A stretch of DNA of 20,916 nt from JAWWPY01 sp964412845. Lineage in GTDB: Bacteria; Actinomycetota; Actinomycetes; Streptosporangiales; Streptosporangiaceae. The translations under genes were made by a program, and so were the position numbers. Below are positions 15,715 to 20,916 of the stretch, in pieces (within the stretch, counting starts at the first letter, position 1; every line of letters starts with the position of its first letter). The notes below the pieces were generated by a model. It saw nothing but the letters and a program-made list of their open reading frames with translations, was not told where the DNA came from and searched no databases. Where the stretch lies: contig CAYPQM010000122.1 in NCBI GenBank assembly GCA_964412845.1, positions 1-20,916 on the forward strand, written 5' to 3'.

Positions 15715-16787
15715 AGATCCAGGGAATCGATCACATCGAGTTCTATGTCGGCGAGTTGCCGCAGCGGGCCGCGGACCTGTCCGCCGCATTCGGCTTCCAG
15801 GTCTGGGGCTATGGCGGCCCGGGCACCGGATTACCTGATCAGCGCTCGGTGCTGCTCCGGCAGGGCCGGGCCCAGATCCTGCTCACGACGCCGCTGACGG
15901 ACGCGCATCCGGCCGCGGCCTACCTGCAGCGGCACGGTGACGGCGTGGCCACCGTGGCCTTCAGTACCGATGACGTCGCCGCCGCATTCGCGGAAGCAGT
16001 CGCTGGCGGTGCGTCCCCGCTGGCCGGCCCGGCCTACCCGGCCCGCGACAGCGGCCAGGTGGGCACCGCGTCCGTGTCCGGCTTCGGTGACGTGCGGCAC
16101 AAGTTAGTCGAGCGCACCGGGCCCGCGGACGAATTCGCGCCGGGCGCCATCCGGATGACACCGCCTGATCCCGGCCCCGCGGCTGACCTCTTCGAGGCCA
16201 TCGACCACATCGCGGTCTGCCTGCCCGCGGGTGAGCTCGCCGGAACGGTGCGGCGCTACCGGGAAGCGTTCGGCCTGGGCGAGATCTTCGATGAGCGGAT
16301 CGAGGTCGGCGGCCAGGCGATGTTGTCCAAGGTGGTCCAGGACTCTTCCCGGGAGGTGACCTTCACCCTGATCGAGCCCGACCTCAGCCGCGATCCCGGG
16401 CAGATCGACGAGTTCCTCGTCTCGCACCAGGGCGCCGGAGTTCAGCACGTGGCGCTGCGGACGGCTGACATCACCGGCGCGGTCCGGGTGCTCAGCGGAC
16501 GCGGCGTGGAGTTCCTCAGCACGCCGCCGGACTACTACGAATCCCTCGAAGGGCGGCTGGGCGCGCTGGCCATCCCGGCCCGCCAACTGCAGGAACTGAA
16601 TGTCCTGGCCGACCGGGACCGCTGGGGACAGATGTTCCAGATTTTCGCCCGGTCGACGCACGAGCGCCGCACCTTCTTCTTCGAGCTCATCGAGCGGCGC
16701 GGCGCGCTCACCTTCGGCAGCCGGAACATCAGGGCCCTGTATGAGGCGATCGAACGGCGGCGCGCGATGGGAGAGGGCCATGCGTGA
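15711..16787 (+). CDS. 4-hydroxymandelate synthase-like dioxygenase (HPPD superfamily)
   Basis: 358 residues, two VOC modules (about 1-145 and 160-345). The Fe(II) ligands are H166 (IDHIAVCL), H246 (GVQHVAL) and E325 (FFFELIER), as in 4-hydroxyphenylpyruvate dioxygenases. At the substrate pocket, where homogentisate-forming enzymes usually show a P-x-N-E-P stretch, this protein reads FTLIEPD, as I recall for hydroxymandelate synthases. HPAAAYLQRHGDGVA, DPGQIDEFL and the tail TFGSRNIRALYEAIE also look more like that subgroup. Predicted reaction: 4-hydroxyphenylpyruvate plus O2 to 4-hydroxymandelate plus CO2. Hydroxyphenylglycine pathways would also need an oxidase and an aminotransferase, which are not in view. 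A plain HPPD or a new substrate remains possible. Overlaps the preceding gene by four bases and the next by eight. Confidence 0.85.
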   Translation: MKIQGIDHIEFYVGELPQRAADLSAAFGFQVWGYGGPGTGLPDQRSVLLRQGRAQILLTTPLTDAHPAAAYLQRHGDGVATVAFSTDDVAAAFAEAVAGGASPLAGPAYPARDSGQVGTASVSGFGDVRHKLVERTGPADEFAPGAIRMTPPDPGPAADLFEAIDHIAVCLPAGELAGTVRRYREAFGLGEIFDERIEVGGQAMLSKVVQDSSREVTFTLIEPDLSRDPGQIDEFLVSHQGAGVQHVALRTADITGAVRVLSGRGVEFLSTPPDYYESLEGRLGALAIPARQLQELNVLADRDRWGQMFQIFARSTHERRTFFFELIERRGALTFGSRNIRALYEAIERRRAMGEGHA

Positions 16788-17688
16788 CGAGCGCACACCC
16801 ATGCTGACCGACGAGGAACGAGACCTGCTGCCCACCGAGGCTGACGTCCGCTGGTACGCCGGGCATGGCTGGTACCTGTCCAGGAAGCTGCTCACCGACC
16901 AGGAGGCTGACACCCTGGTGTCGGCCAGCGAGCGGTTCTACGCGGGCCACCGTGATCGGCGGCTGCCGGTCCGGCCGCCGAACCTCGCCTACTGGGAGCC
17001 GTCGCACGGCCCGGTCCAGCGGCACAACGACTACGTGCACTACGAGTCCGCGGAAATCGCGCGCATCCTGCGCAAGCCGCTGATCGGCGCGGTCGCCGCC
17101 CGGCTGGCGCAGGCCGGCGAGATACGGGTGTTCCAGTCGACCCTGATCTACAAACCGCCGCTGGCGGGCGAGCCGAGCAACCTGGTGCCCTGGCACGCCG
17201 ACCGCCATTACTGGCAGACCTGCACATCAGAACGGATGCTCACCGCGTTCATCCCGTTCCATGACTGCGGCGAGGAGTTCGGCACCATCACCATCGTGGA
17301 TGGCAGCCACCTGTGGCGGGAGCCTGACGGCGGGGACGACTCGACGCGGCATTTCGCCCAGCGCGACCGCGGCGAGCTCGAATCCCTGCTCGTCCGCACC
17401 GCCCGGCACAACGGCGCGGAGGTCTGCAAGATCCCCATGGTGATACCGAGAGGGCACATGAGCTTCCACCACTGCCGGGTCTACCACGGAAGCGGGCCCA
17501 ACCGCAGCGGCCGGCCCCGCCGCGCCCTGTCCTTCCACCTGCAGGACGGGGAGAACCAGTGGCGGCCCTTCCGCCGGCCGGACGGCAGCCTGCTCAGCTA
17601 CAACCACGACACCGTGGTCCGGCCCACCGCTGAGGGCACCCCCGACTACGCCGATCCCGACTTCTGCCCGGTGCTGTGGCGGTCGTAG
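16780..17688 (+). CDS. PhyH-type Fe(II)/2-oxoglutarate oxygenase
   Basis: 302 residues from the ATG at 16780, which overlaps the dioxygenase stop by eight bases and has GAGAGG just upstream; the frame stays open further upstream only as a shadow of that gene. The metal triad is visible: H139-x-D141 (VPWHADRHYW) and distal H236 (VYHGSG). GPNRSGRPRRALSFH supplies the Arg (R247 or R248) that usually holds 2-oxoglutarate. FGTITIVDGSHLW is the conserved strand before the distal His. These enzymes hydroxylate, desaturate, epoxidise or halogenate; no halogenase Gly/Ala replaces the Asp, so hydroxylation or desaturation is more likely. Length is normal for the family. Inferred to tailor the product of this cluster. 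Confidence 0.88.
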   Translation: MRDERTPMLTDEERDLLPTEADVRWYAGHGWYLSRKLLTDQEADTLVSASERFYAGHRDRRLPVRPPNLAYWEPSHGPVQRHNDYVHYESAEIARILRKPLIGAVAARLAQAGEIRVFQSTLIYKPPLAGEPSNLVPWHADRHYWQTCTSERMLTAFIPFHDCGEEFGTITIVDGSHLWREPDGGDDSTRHFAQRDRGELESLLVRTARHNGAEVCKIPMVIPRGHMSFHHCRVYHGSGPNRSGRPRRALSFHLQDGENQWRPFRRPDGSLLSYNHDTVVRPTAEGTPDYADPDFCPVLWRS

Positions 17689-17755
17689 CGCCGGAGGGCA
17701 GCGCCCGGCGGCCAGCAGCCGCCCGCCCCGGCAACTTCAGTGCGGGAGCCAGCTC

Positions 17756-18529
17756 ATGACCGCCCAACCGCCGTTCCCGGACTGGGACTGGGAGGACCCG
17801 GATGGGCTCTCGGTGACGATGGAAAGGTTCACCGCGAACCTGGCGCAGTGCGAGAAGCTGGAACTCGCCGCCTCCGTTCTCCCTGTCACCAGGCAGGACT
17901 TCGCCGATGCTGGCTTGACCGGCATTGAATTCGCGGCATTCAAGACCACGCATCCGGGCGGTCTCGGCACCGACCTGGTGGGACTGCGCAGCAAGGACGC
18001 GGCCACCGAGCCGGGCCGCCTGTTCCGGGTGGACGGCGAGAGCTACTTCACCGAGCTGGACATAGCTGACCCGCTGCCGTTCGGCACGGGCTGCGTGGAC
18101 TGGGTGTACGCCGAGCATCTCATCGAGCATGTGCCACTGCCCGTGGCCATCGGCTGGCTTACCGAGGTCCGGCGGATACTGACGCCCGGTGGCCTGCTCC
18201 GGCTGAGCACGCCCGACCTGCGCAGGTACGCGGAGGACTACGTCAACGACAGCGGGTTCTTCGCCAAGCACCGCAGGCGCCTGGGTGTCATGGGTGTCGG
18301 GCCGCCGATGCCGCAGCGTAAGGCCTTCATGGTCAACCAGTTGTTCTATCTGTACGGCCACCGCTGGATCTATGACGCCGACGAATTGCGCCACGTCCTG
18401 TCGGTGGCCGGCTTCGAGCCGTCTGCCGTGCGGGAATGCGCGTTCCGGCAGGGCGCACGGCCGGACGTCGCGGACCTCGATACCGCCTTCCGCCGCGACG
18501 AGACGATCTACGTCGAGGTCACCGTCTGA
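17756..18529 (+). CDS. class I SAM-dependent methyltransferase-like protein with degenerate motif I
   Basis: 257 residues; GGGAG lies seven to eight bases before the ATG. The family is shown by LDIADPLPFGTGCVDWVYA (101-119), EHLIEHVP (120-127), LTEVRRILTPGGLLRLSTPDL and a C-terminal GHRWIYDADELRHVLSVAGF. The region where the glycine-rich SAM loop (GxGxG) should be reads EFAAFKTTHPGGLGTDL, without the expected motif. It may bind SAM in a divergent way or have another role. It sits 67 bp after the oxygenase and converges on the ligase gene with only four bases between the stop codons. Likely O- or N-methylation of the cluster product if active; the substrate is unknown. Confidence 0.75.
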   Translation: MTAQPPFPDWDWEDPDGLSVTMERFTANLAQCEKLELAASVLPVTRQDFADAGLTGIEFAAFKTTHPGGLGTDLVGLRSKDAATEPGRLFRVDGESYFTELDIADPLPFGTGCVDWVYAEHLIEHVPLPVAIGWLTEVRRILTPGGLLRLSTPDLRRYAEDYVNDSGFFAKHRRRLGVMGVGPPMPQRKAFMVNQLFYLYGHRWIYDADELRHVLSVAGFEPSAVRECAFRQGARPDVADLDTAFRRDETIYVEVTV

Positions 18530-18536
18530 CCGGTCA
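18527..18536. other. palindrome holding both convergent stop codons
   Basis: TGACCGGTCA is a perfect 10-bp palindrome whose two ends are the TGA stop codons of the methyltransferase (plus strand) and the ligase (minus strand). No hairpin terminator is present between the converging units, so their transcripts are expected to overlap. Confidence 0.9.
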
Positions 18537-20231
18537 CACCGCCCCGGCGCCAGCGAGGTGCCGCTGCCGCATCAGGAACTTGCGTACCTTCCCGGTCGGC
18601 CCGACCACTATCTCGTCGTCTGGGACGGCCACGATGCGGCGCAGCGTCGCCGCGGCGGGCCCGCCGAGCGCTTCGCTGACCGCCTCGGTCCGGTCCGCGC
18701 CGGGGTCAGCCCCCGCGGCGAGCAGCAACAGGACATCGGTCACCACCCTGCCTTCTGCCGGGCTTTCCGGGCCGGTTTCCGCGGCACCTTCGGCCGCACC
18801 CGCGACCACGGTGCAATCGCGGACGTCCGGGCAGCTCAGCAGGATGCGCTCCTCGGTCATGGCGGTGTAGAGCCAATTTCCGCCGCCCAGGTCGACCGAG
18901 TCGACCGCCCGGTCCACGTGGTAGTAGTAGCCCTCCTCATCCCGGTACATCAGGTCGCCAGTCAGGTAGTAGCCCCGGTGCCGGTACCGGTACGTGGCCG
19001 CCGAGTCATTCCAGTACCCCAGGGCCAGGGTCGGGGACTTCAGCCCGACGTGGCCGACCTGCCCGACCGGCACCTCTTCTCCGCTGCCCAGGTCAAAAAG
19101 CACCACGTCGGCGAAGATGTGCGGCTTCCCGACGCACCGGCCGTACCTGCTGCTGCCGGGGTGATGGCTGATGCGGAACCCGGAGTACCCCATTTCCGTG
19201 GAACCAATGCCGTCTATGAAGCGTGAGCCCGGCCCGCGCACCAGGCCCTCGCGCGTGTACGTCACGTGACTGCCGGCTGCCACCAGCCGCCGGACATGTG
19301 CCTCGTGTGCGCAGTCACCCGTGTTGAACCAGACACTCACCGAGCTCAGATCGCGCGTGGCCAGGTCGAAGCGCGCGAGCTCGGCCCAGGTCACCGCGAA
19401 CCCGTAGACGGCTGTCGGGTGCCACCGTTCGATGGCATCGAGGACCACCGTGCCGCTGCGCGCGAACGGCCCGCCCTGTGCGGACAGGAACAACAGCTCC
19501 GATCCGCGGCACAGGGCCTGGTGCAGGGTGAGGATCCCGGCGGTATGCGCCGCGGGCAGGGCGGACAGGATGCGCTCAGCGCCGTGCGCCCGCGGCCCGG
19601 AGAGGCGGAGCTTCCGGGTCGCCGCGAACAGGCTGCCGTGCGAGTGGACGACGGCGGCAGGCATCCGCGTGGTGCCGGAGGAGTGCGTGATGGCAATCGG
19701 GTCGTCGGCGTCATAGCGGTAGTGCGCGGGAGCCTGGACCGGGTTTCCAGTCCCCGCCTCGGCCACATCGGCGACGAACGGGCCGGCCGGCTCGCGATCG
19801 CCAGCCAGGCTACGGCCGCCCAGCAGGCCGCTGTGCGCCGCGTCGGTGAGCACGGCGGCGGCCCGCAGCCGCCGGATGTACTCCACGGCGGTCTCGCCGG
19901 GCATGCTGCCGTTCATCAGCGCCGGGATCGCACCCACCCAGTTCAGGGCCAGGAAGGTAAGCAGGCAGTCGGCCGCGGACGTGACGTAGACGGCCACCGG
20001 ATCCCGTGGCTTGATCCCGCGCTGATGCAGCCAGGCGGCCCTCGCGGCGACCCGCTCGTATAACGCGCCGAAGCTCAGCGGAACCCAGGCGGGGTGATCG
20101 TCCACATCGACGTCGAACGTGATCCCGGGCCGATCCGCCGCGGCACCATGCTCCCGCAGTTTCATCAGCACGTTCCCGGCACCGAGCTCGGCATCGTCAG
20201 CGAGGGCGACGCGGATGTTCTTCTCGCTCAC
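18534..20231 (-). CDS. AMP-forming acyl/aryl ligase (ANL superfamily)
   Basis: 565 residues from a GTG start with GGAGGAG seven bases upstream. Adenylate-forming core motifs are in order: HSSGTTRMPAAVVHSH (183-198, P-loop A3), DGIGSTEMGY with E346 (A5), GYYLTGDLMYRDEEGYYYHVDR (A8 hinge region, about 411-432) and PTGKVRK with K548 near the C-terminus (A10 lysine). In the A3 loop the usual G-x-P-K is R-M-P-A, so the conserved Lys is missing, which is seen in some active family members but is notable. It activates a carboxylic acid as acyl-AMP and passes it to CoA or a carrier protein. The ACP gene 34 bp upstream in the same direction makes ACP loading the favoured inference. The substrate cannot be read from the sequence; an aryl acid from the dioxygenase is one candidate. 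Confidence 0.85.
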   Translation of the reverse strand: MSEKNIRVALADDAELGAGNVLMKLREHGAAADRPGITFDVDVDDHPAWVPLSFGALYERVAARAAWLHQRGIKPRDPVAVYVTSAADCLLTFLALNWVGAIPALMNGSMPGETAVEYIRRLRAAAVLTDAAHSGLLGGRSLAGDREPAGPFVADVAEAGTGNPVQAPAHYRYDADDPIAITHSSGTTRMPAAVVHSHGSLFAATRKLRLSGPRAHGAERILSALPAAHTAGILTLHQALCRGSELLFLSAQGGPFARSGTVVLDAIERWHPTAVYGFAVTWAELARFDLATRDLSSVSVWFNTGDCAHEAHVRRLVAAGSHVTYTREGLVRGPGSRFIDGIGSTEMGYSGFRISHHPGSSRYGRCVGKPHIFADVVLFDLGSGEEVPVGQVGHVGLKSPTLALGYWNDSAATYRYRHRGYYLTGDLMYRDEEGYYYHVDRAVDSVDLGGGNWLYTAMTEERILLSCPDVRDCTVVAGAAEGAAETGPESPAEGRVVTDVLLLLAAGADPGADRTEAVSEALGGPAAATLRRIVAVPDDEIVVGPTGKVRKFLMRQRHLAGAGAV

Positions 20232-20265
20232 AGCGCTTCTCCTCCGGTCTGCTGACGCCGGCTGG

Positions 20266-20532
20266 TCACTCGGCCGGCGCGTTCGCTACCGGCAGGCGCT
20301 GCGCTACCAGTGCGCAGAACTCGCCGACCGTCAGGCTGGACAGTTCTTCCGCCTCGTCCTCACCGAACTTCACGCCGTACTCGTCCTCGACGCGGATGGC
20401 GAGTTCCGCGAGGGCCACCGATTCCACGTCGGCGCCTCTCGGCCCGAGCTCGGTACCATCCCCGATGCCTTCGACGTCGTAGTTCATGTCCCGCAGCGAG
20501 TTGATGATGAACTCGCGGATAGCGTCGATCAT
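20266..20532 (-). CDS. acyl carrier protein
   Basis: 88 residues, MIDAIREFIINSLRDM at the start. The phosphopantetheine attachment site is S38 in GADVESVALAEL, where the usual D-S-L is E-S-V. The following helix AIRVEDEYGVKFGEDEAEEL and the closing helix VGEFCALVAQRL match a free-standing type II ACP. GAGGGG lies about ten bases before the ATG. It is the first gene of a two-gene unit with the ligase. It is the only carrier protein in view, so it is the likely shuttle between the ligase and the ketosynthase pair encoded on the other strand. Confidence 0.9.
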   Translation of the reverse strand: MIDAIREFIINSLRDMNYDVEGIGDGTELGPRGADVESVALAELAIRVEDEYGVKFGEDEAEELSSLTVGEFCALVAQRLPVANAPAE

Positions 20533-20669
20533 TTACTGGGGTCCCCTCGTGAGAAACGCGATCCGGATTCGCGATTCACGATCACATCCTGGAATGCGGC
20601 CGTCCAGCCCCTCGGCACGGTCGCGGACGTAGCAGCAGGGGGACAGGGCTGACCCGGCGGTGGCATTCG

Positions 20670-20681
20670 TGAAAATTTCAG
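20670..20681 (-). promoter_or_regulatory. candidate operator shared with the ketosynthase arm
   Basis: TGAAAATTTCAG on the plus strand is the exact reverse complement of CTGAAATTTTCA at 13667-13678. It is AT-rich and nearly palindromic in a GC-rich context, about 138 bp upstream of the ACP start codon. Binding by a cluster regulator is inferred. Confidence 0.4.
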
Positions 20682-20693
20682 CAGGCTCCGGGG
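20676..20693 (+). repeat. 18-bp element nearly identical to 7487-7504
   Basis: TTTCAGCAGGCTCCGGGG differs at one position from TTTCAGCAGGCTGCGGGG at 7487-7504; similarity extends a few bases to the left (AAATTT versus AACTTT). A looser relative, TTTCAGGAGCAGGTCCGG, follows the inverted repeat at 13674. It could be a dispersed repeat or a shared regulatory element. Confidence 0.5.
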
Positions 20694-20916
20694 CTGACGG
20701 CTCAATGTCGCCGTCGCTACAGATGCGGAGCCATCAGGGATTCTGTGGCTGGCCGGGGCGCGGCCGGGCCCGGCAGGCCCGGAGCAGCTATGGAATCCAG
20801 GCCAGCCTCGTCACTAGGCTGACGGCCAGCGTGCGGACTGGCTGCCGCGACCTGGTTGTCTGGGAGTGTGTGGGGGGCGACCGCCGTGGTGACACTTTCC
20901 CGGCCGGCCAGGATCT

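Larger units (their letters stand above)
20533..20916. other. non-coding region upstream of the ACP-ligase unit
   Basis: 384 bp to the window edge without a convincing gene on either strand. It holds CGCGAT direct repeats (20557-20562, 20570-20575) close to the ACP start, the near-palindrome at 20670-20681, the 18-bp element at 20676-20693 and a perfect palindrome GCCGGGCCCGGC (20763-20774). Promoters for the ACP unit, and possibly for a plus-strand gene beyond the edge, should lie here. Confidence 0.6.

Noticed and set aside
16600..16779. Longer N-terminus of the PhyH oxygenase
   Set aside because: These 60 codons are a shadow of the dioxygenase C-terminus; the ATG at 16780 has a ribosome site and gives the normal family length.
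20694..20916. Start of a plus-strand gene at the right edge
   Set aside because: Only short, early-terminated frames are visible; no start with a convincing ribosome site.

Overview
The window is very GC-rich, with divergently packed genes, ATGA-type stop/start overlaps, GTG starts and purine-rich ribosome binding sites. Together with its gene families (FxSxx-COOH cassette, SAV2177-type methyltransferase, CBM2 glycosidase, 4-hydroxymandelate-synthase-like dioxygenase) this points to a filamentous or soil actinomycete chromosome. The genus cannot be decided. Two runs of exactly 100 N (7319-7418, 13897-13996) are assembly gaps, and both sit inside short tandem repeats.

Left third (1-6938, minus strand): a complete FxSxx-COOH cassette read right to left. 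It holds a 60-residue precursor peptide ending FNSCI (fxsA), a radical SAM/SPASM maturase with a C-terminal HExxH domain (fxsB), a TIR-like protein (fxsC), and a large protein joining a deviant Walker-A ATPase, a TIR domain and an NB-ARC-type NTPase (fxsT, cut by the left edge). Family knowledge suggests FxsB cross-links the FxS tail of FxsA. The TIR and STAND partners suggest a signalling or defence output.

Middle (6939-12422, plus strand): a 677-bp divergent spacer with a 13-bp minisatellite, then three genes that look unrelated to each other: a secreted clan GH-A glycosidase with FnIII and CBM2 domains, an SF2 helicase, and a SAV2177-type SAM methyltransferase. A terminator-like hairpin follows.

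Right third (12818-20532): a compact cluster I cannot match to a named pathway. On the plus strand it has a DUF3050 heme-oxygenase-fold protein and, after a short spacer, a ketosynthase, a half-length ketosynthase homologue, a 4-hydroxymandelate-synthase-like VOC dioxygenase and a PhyH-type Fe/2OG oxygenase, all overlapping or touching, then a methyltransferase. Converging on them from the right are an acyl carrier protein and an AMP-forming ligase. A 12-bp AT-rich near-palindrome occurs upstream of both arms and could be a shared operator. The inferred theme is an aromatic (tyrosine-derived) acid made or tailored by the oxygenases, activated by the ligase onto the carrier protein, and handled by an atypical ketosynthase pair. 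This is the best candidate for an undescribed system. The cluster may continue past the right edge.
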